This document shows, piece by piece, positions 46,198-57,995 of a stretch of DNA of 64,000 nt (position 1 is the stretch's first letter; each line of letters opens with the position of its first letter). Source of the DNA: Voacanga thouarsii (taxonomy: Eukaryota; Streptophyta; Magnoliopsida; Gentianales; Apocynaceae); contig JANUWF010001491.1 in the NCBI GenBank assembly GCA_026120185.1, positions 682,001 through 746,000 on the forward strand. Reading direction: 5' to 3'. The translations under genes and the position numbers were made by a program. The notes under the pieces are model-generated. The model saw only the letters and a list, made by a program, of their open reading frames with translations. It did not search any database and had not been told where the DNA came from.

Positions 46198-47789
46198 TTA
46201 GCATGTTTAATCACATATATATTCATTAGAGATCAAAGATTAGCGAATATGAAGTTGATTGAACAAACCTACCTTGAAGGTGTTCTTGAGCTTTCACAAA
46301 ATTTCTGGTTTTTGATCCAAAAGAGCAAGTTGGAATTTGTAGTTTGATGTTAAAAATGGCACGGATGGACTCACAGCAATGAATAGATGAAGTCTGGGAT
46401 TTTTAGAGGTGGTTTGAAGTGATTTGGAGTGGTATTAGGTGAAAGGAAGTAGTAGGTGTTCTTGGTGTAGTGTGTGTGTTCTTGGAGATTAAAGGGAATT
46501 GAGAGATTGTAATGTGCAGCTACCCAATTTTTGTAGGGTTTAGGAGGATGTTTCTCTGATTTGAGAGGGAAAAGGAAATGTTAGTTGTTACAATCCTTGA
46601 AGAATATTTTTAGGAAGTGAATTTGAAAAGTAAATATCCTAAGAATATCTTGATTGTTTGGACAGCTTTGAAGTCTGCCATGGCTGATTGTTTGAGCAGA
46701 ATTTCGTGGGATTAATACTGGCTTTTGGAGGCTTATGGTGGCCAAAAGTAGGGTGTACAGTGATGAAGAAGAAGTCTGGTCCATTGAGCAAAATATTATG
46801 GAAGGTTGCTAAATAAGATGGCTGAAATTTTGGAAACCAATCAAACTAAATTGCAGGAATTTATTTGAGATTTTTGGACAGCCATTAATGGAATTTCATG
46901 CAGAAGTTCAAGGGGATCAATGGAGCTCTGTTGATGGAGGTTTAAGGAAGGTTTTGACAGATTAGGGTTGGTGTTTTGGCTGGAAGAGAGATAGGAAACA
47001 AGCTGGACAAAAATTTACACAGAAATTTCGCTGCACAGTGAATTTTCTGGCAGATTTTCGTCTGCCACTTCCAACCATTTTGCAGCGAGCTGGAAGGGGA
47101 GTTTCAGGGGTATTCAAGGCTGGTTTCCAGCCTTCTTCATGGAGGAAAAACATGGCTAAGGTACTGCACAAAATCTGGAAGAAAACAGTTTAGTTTTGGG
47201 CTCTCAAAACTGATTTTCGTACAGGATTTTTTTTTTTCTGTTTTGCTCCAGCTTGTGCAGTCCGAAATTGGCCCAGAATTTTCAGGTTTCAAACTGATCC
47301 TAAAGACCATTTTTCTGGAAGTATTTTGGAGGGAATGTTAGCTAGAAATTTTGCCCTTTTGAAGGTACAACAAGCTGGAAAATTCCAGCTCATTCCATGA
47401 AGAAAGATGAACTAAGCTAGAAGAAAATTTCAGCAAGCTTACTAGAGGGATTTTTCCTCTTGGAATTCCTCACAACTCTTCCATATTTTTCAGACCATAA
47501 GAAGTCTTTCACCAAGACATTTTGATCCTAAAAGGTCTCAGCACTCTACTGAATTTTCTGGAAGGAAAAAGGCTAGAACATCTTGATCAAACTAATGAGT
47601 TGAGCATTGAGAAAAATTAAAGAACAAGGAAGAATGAATTTCCCTTCAAGAATTTCAAGTAGAGTAAAGAGTGAAATGAGAATTCTCCTAACATATCTCT
47701 CCTAAGACATTATCACCACCTTGTTCTAGGCTCTTAAGGCCGAAACTAATCCTCCCTAAGCAAAAATAAAATTTAATCTAGCTAAAGCT

Positions 47790-47872
47790 TCTATGATGGA
47801 ATTTGGACCCTAGACCTCAATAATCTATTCCAAAGCTCTAACCACTAAACCACAACAACTCTTGTTGCTATT
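47790..47872 (-). other. tRNA-like segment in solo LTR copy 2
   Basis: Minus strand: TGGTTTAGTGGTTAGAGC and GGTCCAAATTCC, about 30 bp apart. Homologous to 4312-4380. Confidence 0.55.
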
Positions 47873-48815
47873 TCTACTAGAAAAATTATTTTCTATTCAA
47901 TCCACAGGCTATCTCCCTATTTTCACCCCGGGTAAAAATTACCATTTTGCCCCTCTCACACGACACTCACCAACAAGACTTCAAGACAATAAAATTCAAA
48001 TCCAAAGCACATAAAAATCATATGAAAATGTATTTAATTATGAAATGAAGTATGATATGCATCCTAACCCCCTTACTCTAAGGTTGGTTTCGACTGGGGT
48101 TTCACATGATTACTTGTTATTATTGGTTATTGATGCGAGTTCTTATAATTGACTTGAAAAAATGTTGTTAGGAGTTTCATTACATTAATTTCGTATTTGT
48201 TAAATCTTAATGAACTTGGGCAACGAAGTTAAGATTATAGAACTAAGTAATCAAAGATTAGTTGATTTCACCTCGAACAAAGGTTTATTAGCTAATTTCA
48301 TGCTTATAAGGAATTGAACTTAATGAATGTTTTGGTTATATTAGCTTGATTGACAAATCTGTTAATATGAGTCAAAATATAATGATTTCGTGGATTGACA
48401 AACGAAGTGAAATTTATCTAAGTAAATTCATGACTTGGGAAATTGTTGAATTTTACTTTATATTCCTTCATGATACCAAGATTACAATTGATTGTGATGA
48501 ATGCTAAGTGATTCAATATTGTGTTTTCAAGATAATTGTCTAGTTATATAAAATTGCGTCCTTGAGTTATATCTATTTTTATCTTTATTTATTTTTTCTT
48601 TTTAGTCTCTTCTTATTTTATTAGCTAAACAATAAAGATTTGAGTAAAGTAAGGCGGGAGCCTAAGTTCTCGTAGATTTGATACTTACTATTCCCTATAC
48701 TATACGATGGGTATACTTGCCCATATATGTGATTTTAGTGGTTGGTATTTTAATTAAAGCTTGATTGACTGTGTAATTTGTTAGTAATATTTTCTACACT
48801 AAAACACACATATTA

Positions 48816-49128
48816 GTAATGATGATGAATTGCAAAAGCTAGTGCAAACGAAAGCCAATAAGGAGAAAAGTGATTTTCAAAAGGGCAATAATGGAATTTT
48901 CTATTATTGAGATTAGTACTGTATCCCGAGACGAGCTACAATAAAACAAGATATTTTGACTAAAGTACATCGTAGTAAGTATACCATCTACCCAGGAATA
49001 GTAAAGATGTATCAAGACTTAAAGAAACACTATTGGTGCATTGGAATGAAGAAAGATATCTAGGAGTTTGTGGCTTGAAGTTTAACTTGCCGACAAGTGA
49101 AAGCTGATCAACAACAACCTGGAGACTT
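48816..49128 (+). pseudogene. Gypsy integrase N-terminal fragment
   Basis: Continuation of the RNase H fragment at 38263-38709. Frames read DDELQKLVQTKANKEKSDFQ, then KVHRSKYTIYPGIVKMYQDL and LKKHYWCIGMKKDI, the H-H of the HHCC integrase zinc finger; the C-C part is degraded (CRQVKADQQQPGDLL). Stops at several points. Interrupted by the Copia LTR at 49134. Confidence 0.88.
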
Positions 49129-49133
49129 ATTAC

Positions 49134-51042
49134 TGAAGCATTGAAAAACAGAGGATGCCATGCACGCGTGAAATAAACCCAGTAGATCAAAGATACAGTA
49201 TAGCGGAAAGTGAGAAATAGTACCTTTACGTGTCCTTTGTCTATCTGACTGAGAAGAAAAGGCACCAACTACAGGAGCAGCTACTTGTCTCGACGATTAT
49301 TCCGGCGAGAAAACAGCGATCCGTCGGCTTCTCCTTGGCATGTATGCAAAGCTTTTCACATCTCAGAATATTCCTCCAGCTAATCTATGTTGGTGAAACA
49401 ACCTAGGCAAGGAAAGACACTTCTCGAATCCGTACTATTGATTAGCAAGATCAAGAAGAACACAGAAAGGTAAAGGATGAACAAGAGAGAGAGAATTGAG
49501 AGAACACCTCTGGTTTTTTTCCACAATGTCGTGAGTTTTGTTCCTCAAAACTAAACTACCCAACCCCTATTCACATCACCAAATAACCCAACCCTAGTGT
49601 TTTGACATTTCAAACATTCGGAAGTTATCAACAGAAGAGGTTTTGGTTATCCTTAACTCTTTTGTACCGTAAATAATAAAAAACTCTTTAGTCTAAGCTA
49701 TTAGGTCAAAATAATTTATTATTTTTCTTTGGACCCAATGAACCCAAAAATAATAACCATTAATTATTTATTTTTTTTAAGCCTATTAATATAACCCAAT
49801 AAATAATTCATGAGCCTAAAAGAACTAAAGTAATTATTAAGCCTTTTATTAACCAGTTTAAGCCCAGGTTAATTTTTCTAATTATTCAATCTGGGTTAGG
49901 CCCTAAATAATTAATTAACCAATTAAATTAGGTAATAAATTTAATTTCTCTCGCTTTTTATTTTATTCCAATCTAAAAATAAATTAGACTTCCTAAATAA
50001 AATAAAATCCTTTTTTATTGTGACCATTTTCTCGACCTAAAATAATTAGGACTTACGGGCTATTCCGAGGACAAAAAAGACACATCGCATTGGCTACTAG
50101 AATGATCAAAATACCCTTGCTATATAAATAGCTGTATTTTACATTTTAAATATTTCATAATATCACCATAAGGAAATATTAACCACAAGGACAATGTTGC
50201 GTTAGCTATGTCATTGACTCACAGGTGAAATGACTAAAATACCCCTCTACACATTGCCGTTCATTTAGCGAGGAAAGAATGTACTAACAACTCTCTAAAT
50301 GACATCTACCATCTTTAAGCTTCTAGTCCAATGATCTATGACTTTTTGAAATATTTTAGCTCTCCAAGGGAGCTACCCTAAAACCAATATCCAAGTTATA
50401 TTCCCCAGGCCCCTAGATAATAAGATTATTCGGACAACCACAAGAGGCGATATAGTGTAGACACTATCTTGTACAAGTTTGTCTTGACTAACTAGTCACA
50501 TATATCCAACATACAAGTATATTGGTCATTCTCAAGAACCTTAACTATAGTATATCAAAGCATATGCTTCCAGTTTTGTCAGGCCACCAACTTACACTCA
50601 AGCTGTAGAATGCAAGTCCACGCTATAACAGTAGTAGTTTGGGTTTCTATCACATAGTACTTTTTAGAAAACACTACTACAGGTCATGTTCTACGTATTC
50701 AAAATATGATTGTGTTATGAAATAAGTAGACTACTCATTGGCTAAAGGTAAGCCATTCCCTATTTAGAATTCATAACACAATAACCTTACTATGATAAGA
50801 TTCTCATCCTAATCATCAAGTTGAGAACAATAGTTTATGTATTAAGTATCCCATGGTCCATACCTTACTATAAAATGCCTCTATTCACATGAACTATTTA
50901 TTTAAACATAATAGGTTTTTTCCAATAAAATCATGCACAGATATAAAGAAGATTTCAAAAACAAATTCTAAGAAAAATACTTTTATTAATACAAGTCAAA
51001 ATTATATCAGAAACCTAGTCTAAGAGAGCATACATTCTAACA
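49134..51042 (-). mobile_element. Copia 3' LTR (1.9 kb)
   Basis: On the minus strand TGTTAGAATGTATGCTC...CAATGCTTCA. Internally rich in AATTAATTATT and GGGCTTA motifs. Same family as the solo LTR at 57996-60023. Confidence 0.9.
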
Positions 51043-51053
51043 ATCTCCCACTT
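51043..51053 (-). other. Copia polypurine tract
   Basis: AAGTGGGAGAT on the minus strand directly before the LTR TG; primes plus-strand synthesis. Confidence 0.8.
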
Positions 51054-51090
51054 GCACTCTAAGACTAAGTAAGTCCATAGGTGCCCACTC

Positions 51091-51560
51091 CTATGGCATC
51101 AAGTGTCTTCTAAAGACTCTCTCCGCCAAAGGTTTGGTGAAAAGATCTGCTAAATTGTTCTTCGAGGCAATCTGTTCCACCGCTACTTCCCGTCTCTGGA
51201 AGAAATCCCAGATTAGGTGGTACTTCCTTTCTATGTGCTTCCCCTTTTTGTGATTTCTTGATTCTTTGAATTGTGAGACTGCACCAATATTATCGCAATA
51301 CATCACAATCGGTTTGTCTATTTGTAGCATGACTCCAAGTTCCAAAAAGAACTTCCGGAGCCAAACTGCTTCTTTGGACACCTCCAAAGCTGCCACATAC
51401 TCAACTTTCACGGTTGAGTCAACAATGCAAGATTACTTAATACTCCTCTATGAAATAGCTCCTCCAGATAAGACGAAGACATATCCACTAGTGGATTTTC
51501 CCTCATCCTTATTTGCCTAGAAGTCTGAGTCCGTGTATCCTATAGGAACCAAGTTATCAG
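51091..51560 (-). pseudogene. Copia RNase H
   Basis: Minus-strand frame 51091-51411 (106 codons): EYVAALEVSKEAVWLRKFF, YCDNIGAVSQ, HIERKYHLIWDFFQ, NLADLFTKPL, the standard C-terminal half of copia RNase H with the Asp of CDN. Upstream part lost to stops at 51412-51520. Confidence 0.92.
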
Positions 51561-51599
51561 CCCTGTAAACCAGCATATAATCTCTTGTACCTTTGAGAT

Positions 51600-52570
51600 A
51601 TTTGAGAATATGCTTTACAGTCTACCAATGAACCTCCCCAGGGCTTGACTGATATCTGCTAACTAAGCCTACAGTAAAGCAGATATCTAGCCTACTACAC
51701 AGTATGGCATATATGAGACTTCCCACAGTTGAAGTATAGGGAATCCTACTCATTCTATCCTTTTTTTCTTGAAACTTTGGACAGTCCTTTGAGGAAAAAA
51801 TAACCCATGTCTGCAACTCTTGCATGAGTCCATACTAAATTTAGCCAACATCTTGTCAATGTATATAACTTAGGATAAACCTAACATTATCTACTTCCTA
51901 TTTCTAAGAAGCTTTATTCCAAGAATATAACTGGCTTCACCCAAGTCTTTCATACTAAATTGACTAGATAGCCAAACCTAAATAGATGACAGTGTCCCTA
52001 CATAATTTCGAATGAGTAGAATGTCATCCACATAATGGACAAGAAAAAACATATTTATGCCTTCCAGTTTCCTATACACACATGGTTCATCCTCCTTTTG
52101 AATAAAATCGCAAGACTTTACTATCTCATCGAAATGAATGTTCCATGCTCTGGGTGCCTTTTTAAGTCTATAAATGGATTTTTTAAACTTACAAACCATA
52201 TATAGTTGGCCATTAGCAATAAAGCCTTCTGGTTAGGATATATAGATATCTTCACTAAGATGGTCATTTAAAAATATGTCTTGACATCCATTTGCCATAT
52301 CTCGTAGTCATAATGACATGCAATGGCAAGGAGGATACGGATGGACTTAAGCATGGCTACCGGAGAAAAGGTTTCCTCATAGTTAATCATTTCTTTCTGA
52401 GTATACCCTTTCGTCATAAGCCTAACTTTGAAGGTTTTCACCTTCTCATCTACTCCCCTCTTCCTCTTATACACCCACTTACACCCAATGGGTTTTATCC
52501 CTTCAAGTGAAGCTACAAAATCCCAAACCTTATTGAAGTACATAGACTCAATCTTAGCTTTCATTATTTC
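51600..52570 (-). pseudogene. Copia reverse transcriptase
   Basis: Three open pieces. 52268-52564: IKPIGCKWVYKRKRG, KVRLMTKGYTQKE, FSPVAMLKSIRILLAIA and WQMDVKT with the first catalytic Asp. 51978-52199: KKSIYRLKKAPRAWN and the YVDD box (52023-52034). 51622-51825: TVGSLIYAILCSRLDICF. Stops separate the pieces. Copies retrotransposon RNA. Confidence 0.93.
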
Positions 52571-53515
52571 ATGTCGTACGTCTGTACCAGCATCAGCAAT
52601 CGCCTCCTCGTATCTAGTGAAATCTTGTTCTTGATGGTTGGAGACTAGGTCAAAAGCCTCTCCAGTCCATCTTTTTGAAACTCTAGATATCCTCCTACTA
52701 CGAAGAGACTCTATTTTATATGTTCCTGAGGTTGTGCCTCTTCTTGTTCTATAATCGAGTTAGGAGAAGTTAATTCAAAAGATAACTTCTCTTCAAAATC
52801 TAATCTTGTTAAACCTTTAGTGGATGTACTTTGTTCATCCTCCAAGTATCTAGCATTAGTACTCACGAGTACTTTTTTCTCCTTGAGATGATAAAAGTAA
52901 CCACCCTTTGTACCTTTTGAATATCCAACAAAATATCATAATTCTTATCTTGGTTCTAACTTGTCTCCCTTAATCAGAACATAAGTTGGACAACCCCATA
53001 TCTTGAGATGATTTAGACTTGGCTTACGCCCAGTTAACATCTCATAGGGAGTCCTAGGTATTGACTTGGAAGGCACTAAATTCAGAATATATGCCGGTGT
53101 TTCTAGGGTATATCCCTAAAACGACACTAGAAGAGTAGCATAAGACATCATGTTTCGAACCATTTTTATCAATATCCTGTTCCTTCTCTCAGTTACTCCA
53201 TTCTGCTAGATGTACTCGGTGCAGAGAGTTGGGATACTATCCCATGACGTACCATGTAGTCCTTGAATTGACCAAGGAGGTATTCTCCACCACGATCTGA
53301 TCGTAAGGTCTTGATTAGCTTACCTATTTGATGCTCCACTTCAACCTTAAACTCTTTGAACTTATCAAAATAATTAGACTTGCATCTTATCAGATAAATA
53401 TAACCATACCTTGTATAATCATCTGTGAAAGTGATGAAGTACTCAAACCTCCCCTCTTACTGGTATAGACAAAGGACCACACACATCAGTGTGAATAAGA
53501 CTCAATGCTTCTTTG
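52571..53515 (-). pseudogene. Copia integrase core and linker
   Basis: Degraded; the minus strand shows the segment after the core (HLKIWGCPTYV-like near 52980-53010), the TPYEMLTG-type stretch near 53030 and the catalytic region near 53180-53480. Many stops. Confidence 0.75.
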
Positions 53516-53518
53516 GCT

Positions 53519-53776
53519 CTATCCACCTTTTGGGTACCTTTTGGTCTTTTTTCCCATAAGACAGGATTCATACTGAGGCCAACTTTCCAATCTCAATGAG
53601 CCTAAAGGCCTATCATGGATTAGCTTCTGAATCTTGATGGAGTCAATATGGCCCAACCTTAGATGCCAAAGATATGAGTCATTTACATTGGTCTTTCTCT
53701 TCCTATTTAAAGGTTCAGATTGAGCATTATTCAATTGATTGTTAATAGAATTAATGAAAAATAGATTTCCATACAT
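53519..53776 (-). pseudogene. Copia GAG-pre-integrase region
   Basis: Open 85-codon frame with DSYLWHLRLGHIDSIKIQKL and SCLMGKKTKRYPKG, the HHCC domain. Confidence 0.9.
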
Positions 53777-54119
53777 ATGCCCAGCACATATAACTTCTCC
53801 ATTTCTACTGATAGTAATATCATAATAGAAAGAAACAGAATATCCTTAATTTATTAGTTTTGCAACTGAAAACAAATTATGTATAAAACTAGGAACAAAT
53901 AAAATATCCTTCAAAATAACTATTTTATTACAATTAAAAGTAAGTTCCAGTTCTTCCATATCAAGGGCCCAAACGTAGTCCATGTTCGCCCTTCTAGAGT
54001 CTTCTAATCTTCCTAAACTCCTGTAAGGAGTTACAGATATGATCAGTGGCTCCTAAATCAATCCAAGTAGAAGTTGATCCAACTATTAATATAGACTCAA
54101 GATAGAGAACATTACCTGT

Positions 54120-54231
54120 AGGGTTTTTCTTGGTCTGAAGATCTAGACACTCCTTTTTCCAGTGTCCCTTCTTTCCACACTTGAAGCATTTGCCCTTGGG
54201 TTTGTCTTTAGGCTGGGACTTGCGCTAGTGC
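54120..54231 (-). pseudogene. Copia gag zinc knuckle (left part of split gag)
   Basis: CFKCGKKGHWKKEC (54147-54188) is a perfect CX2CX4HX4C. The frame is cut at 54231 by the solo LTR; the rest of gag resumes at 60653. AGTGC is duplicated at the break. Confidence 0.9.
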
Positions 54232-54473
54232 TATAAAACCCCACCTAAACCTACCCTAAAGTTAGAGGGATGGGATGCATATCATATCATCTTGCATAAA
54301 CTATATTTCTTGAATGATTTTGTGTGCTTTAGAATTATATTATATGGATTATATGGTTTATTTATGCTTGTTGAGTAGTAAGGGTAAAAAGAAAATTTTG
54401 CTTGAGGTCAAAATAGGAAGTTGGCTTGAGGCTTAGATAAGAAGAAGATTTGGTTGAGAAAATAAGAATAAGA

Positions 54474-54541
54474 GTTAGTATGGTTAAGTGGTTAGAGCTT
54501 TGTGATTTAATCTCTAAGGTCTTGAGTTTAAATTTCATCAC
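54474..54541 (+). other. tRNA-like segment in solo LTR copy 3
   Basis: TGGTTAAGTGGTTAGAGC (54481-54498) as A-box and GAGTTTAAATTTC (54523-54535) as a decayed B-box, same orientation relative to the LTR as in copies 1 and 2. Confidence 0.5.
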
Positions 54542-56109
54542 CTAAGTTTTATTCATATTTATTTTAACCAATGTTTGAATTTTCTTCTTTCTTACATTCC
54601 CTAAAGTTAGGAATGTTGTCTTAGGGAAGACACAATGGTAATTTCTTAACCATGGGATCTTGTCCTAAAAATAATTCTAGAAGAATTCTTGTCTCCATTA
54701 TTTTTGCAAACCTTGTCCTAACCTATTTGAATTTAAACTATTCCTAATGCTTTAATTCATCTTTATATCCATAAAATTCTTGGATAATTACCTTACTTGG
54801 AATTTCAAAATTTCAGCTCTTATGGGATAGGAGTTGGTCAAAAATGTGGAGGAAGAATAGGAAGAGGTTTCAATCAAATCGCCATAGCTATTCCTTCAAG
54901 AACTTCATCTTCTTCTTGTTCTTGTTTTGGTTAAAATTTGAAAATTTTTCCAGATTTTCTTTAAAGTTGGTTTTCAAAATTTGCAGTAAGCTTTCTCTAC
55001 CTAATTATTGCAAAGAACCAACCATCTTGTGTGAATATGAAGGCTGAAATGCTTTGGATTTTCGCAGCATTACATACTGCACCAAACCAGAATTTTTTTT
55101 CCAGCAAACAAGCAACATTTGAATATGAATATTGAGCTATTCATTGGTGCTCAAGAACACATGGAACTTTCGCCTTTCTTCTCCAAGATGATGGCTAGAA
55201 TACCACCATTAATGGACCTTTAAACACCCCTAAAATCCAGCTGCAAAACCATTCCAAAGAAGACCAAAAATCCTACACAAAACCATTTCAAATCCTAAGA
55301 TTTTTTTTCCAGCTTTGCCTAATCAATGCTAAGGCCGAATTTCTTCATCAAACTTCATCATGTTTCGGCCATAATGCAGCCATGGATAGAACCTCTTGGC
55401 TTCTCCATCTACCTTGATCATTAGGACTCCATTAACATACCTTAAAACACTCCTATCTTCACTCCATTCAAAATTATTCAAACTTCAAATTAAATTCTAG
55501 ATTTTTGTTCCATTAAACACTCACCTAGCAAGATAATAAAACCAGAAATTCCTCTACTATTCCATAGCCATTTTCGTCCAGCCCAATGCTAGAACAGCAC
55601 TCCAATCCATGATCAAACCAAAGCTAGTTCAGCCATAGACTATTGAAGGATAAGAAACCTTCCAAGAACAAACATCATTACCCAATCCTATACCTCAAAC
55701 ATCTCCACTTTTCTCTCAATTTGAATTTTGAAAAAAATTGAAATTCACTCTCTCCTTCTTGGATAACCAAAAGCCTCCCCCTAGCTTGGCCATTCGGCCA
55801 TCATTCACACACACACATGAAATCACTCTTTCTTTCAATTCCTCTCAAGAACACCAAGAACACACACTAAACTTCTTCAACCTTTAACCACATCTACTCA
55901 TCCCAAATCACTCCAAGAACCTTCAAACCAACTAGTATTGAGTCCCTACTCACTCCTAGGCCACTCTATAACATCAAAAACACCAAAGTTGATCCTCTAT
56001 TCGGATCAAACACACTTTCTCGGCCAACAACAAGAAGAACAGCAAGAAGGCAACTTTAAACACCTTGGACCTTCTTCATCTCATCATCACCATTTCAATA
56101 TCATCCTAA

Positions 56110-56154
<45 letters not shown>
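56110..56154. repeat. CT microsatellite in solo LTR copy 3
   Basis: (CT)n followed by TTGGCTGAA; homologous to the GA runs of copies 1 and 2. Confidence 0.93.
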
Positions 56155-56157
<3 letters not shown>

Positions 56158-57995
56158 CTGAAACTTGGATGGCCATTCTTAGACAAATTTCAACCAAGGA
56201 AGGACTCTCAAGCACTCAAGGACCTCTATTAAGTAAGGCAATACCTTCATCTAACGTTCATCAAATCAAGTATCTCTCTTAATCTTCTCTTTAAATTCTT
56301 GAACTCAAGACTCTTAAATGATGGATTTTATAGGTTCATAGAATAATGTGGGGTTGGAGATATGTATGTGGGTAAGGAGAATAGATTTAAGACATGAAAC
56401 TTTGAATGAATGTTGTGACTCAAGAAGTATGGATTATGCTTTAAGATCATTGTATGTTTATTATGATTAAGAATTTTATGGATGTTTGATGTATGATAGA
56501 CATTAAACCATCATTGTTGATCATGCCTTCATGATGCTATATTTTTTAATAAATCCATAAATAATATTTTGGCTAATAAAATATCACCCTTGATGTGATG
56601 TATGTTAATATAAGCCTAGTTTTGGATAAATCGATATGTTATTTGTTGGATCCATGTGTGTATGAATATGTATATAAATTTTCCCTAAAATTTCACTATA
56701 GTCATTAAAAATTATTGTAAGAACTACTTTTATTATTTTTAGTATTATTCTTACTATCATTATTATTATTAATATAATTATTTAATTTAATTGACTAATT
56801 TCGGTGAACACAAATATTTTCAAACTAATAATTATTTATATCTAGAATATTTTTATTAAATATTATTAGATATAAATAATAACATATTAGAATTAATTAA
56901 TATCAGATGTCTTTTATATTCATATTATTATTAGTTAGCCTTACTAAAAATTTTATTTATACTCTTAAATATTATTTATATGAGAATAATTTATTTGTTA
57001 TTAACTTTATTTGTTATTTATTATTTATTATTAAAATTATTTATAATCTATTATTAATATTACTAATTATTTGTAATAATATTATTTATTATTTATTACC
57101 AATATTATTTAGGATTTATTATTAATAGTACTCATTATTTATTACTAATTTTATTTATTAATATTACTCATGATTTATTATTTGTTAATAAATAGTTAAT
57201 ATTATAATTTGTTATTTATTTATTATTTATAACACCTATTTATTTTAACTTATTAAATTAATCTTATTCCATAAAATACCTTATCAACTAGCGTTAAAAC
57301 TTAAGGCATTGTTGTTATAACCAGATATTGTTGTATCTAGTTGAGCTTAAGCATGCTAGGCTAGGAATTATTTATTTAAAGCAAGTATTGCCTGGATGTT
57401 GAGACTTATACTCTGTATTTACCCTATGCGGGGTTAGATTGCCTTGAACTATCTTGGAAGGCTATTGTATTAAGGAAAAACAAGAGATCAGGTAAGTCCT
57501 TGCATAAAGATGTTTGTGAACAAGTGCATTTCTGCAAGTTGAATGCACTGATTATCGTGGAAGATGTACCTTGATATGCAATTATGGACAATATATTCCT
57601 TCTTCTAACATAAAATAGTTTTTGTCAAGCAAACAATTTTCCGAGCAAAACAATAAATTTTCCTTAAACAAAATTTTACCTAAAATTGTTTGAAAACCAT
57701 AATTACTATTTCAAAGAAAGATCTTAATTGATTTTAGATTTTCCAAATAGAATAAACATAACGTTGAGTACTCAATAAGGGTAGACTACTAGGACTAGTC
57801 TTTGAAGGGTTAGGTAAGTCTCTTAGTAAGAGGCCACCTCTAAGGGGTGAACCCTGCTTAGACAAGACGACAGTTCTTGTTAGTCAGGCCAGTCCGAGCT
57901 ACTAGTATAGTTCAGGTGGATTGTTTTATTTTTGAAGTGGGCAACCGATAAATTTGGGTGTAGAGATAGAGGAGTATCTCACCCGGTGGGCCATA

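Larger units (their letters stand above)
43416..48106 (+). mobile_element. Solo LTR, 4.3-kb family, copy 2
   Basis: Starts TGTAACACCCC (43416), ends GGGGTTTCACA (48106). The 5-bp target duplication TGATT is exact (43411-43415 and 48107-48111), and LTR1 of the host element (about 39380-39400) shows the empty site with a single TGATT. At 4691 bp it is the longest copy. Landmarks: direct repeats with CACCTGGTGAAGCACTTGAC-like text near 44040-44150, GA microsatellite 46148-46197, and a tRNA-like segment near the 3' end. No internal region, primer site or polypurine tract. This is the clearest proof that the family integrates like an LTR element. Confidence 0.9.
38710..48815 (+). mobile_element. 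Non-autonomous Athila-like gypsy element
   Basis: LTR1 38710-40093 (1384 bp), tRNA-Asp primer site 40100-40121, internal region of 2.6 kb with a gag-like relic but no pol, final polypurine tract 42720-42732, LTR2 from 42733 to about 48815, split by a solo LTR. Without that insertion LTR2 is about 1.38 kb, equal to LTR1. Flanks ATAAT (38705-38709) and GTAAT (48816-48820) are a near-match target duplication, and joining the flanks restores the gypsy pol order. LTR1 and LTR2 differ at roughly 8 percent of positions in a sampled stretch. Structure fits a large retrotransposon derivative mobilised in trans. Confidence 0.88.
42733..48815 (+). mobile_element. Athila-like LTR2, split by solo LTR
   Basis: Left part 42733-43415, right part 48107/48112-48815. 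Begins TGTAATACGGGC, with a degenerate 3' end (CACACATATTA for ATGCATCA). Confidence 0.85.

Noticed and set aside
56907..57125. 72-codon Ile/Leu/Tyr-rich frame resembling a membrane protein
   Set aside because: It is TTATTA-type low-complexity DNA inside solo LTR copy 3; hydrophobicity follows from AT content.
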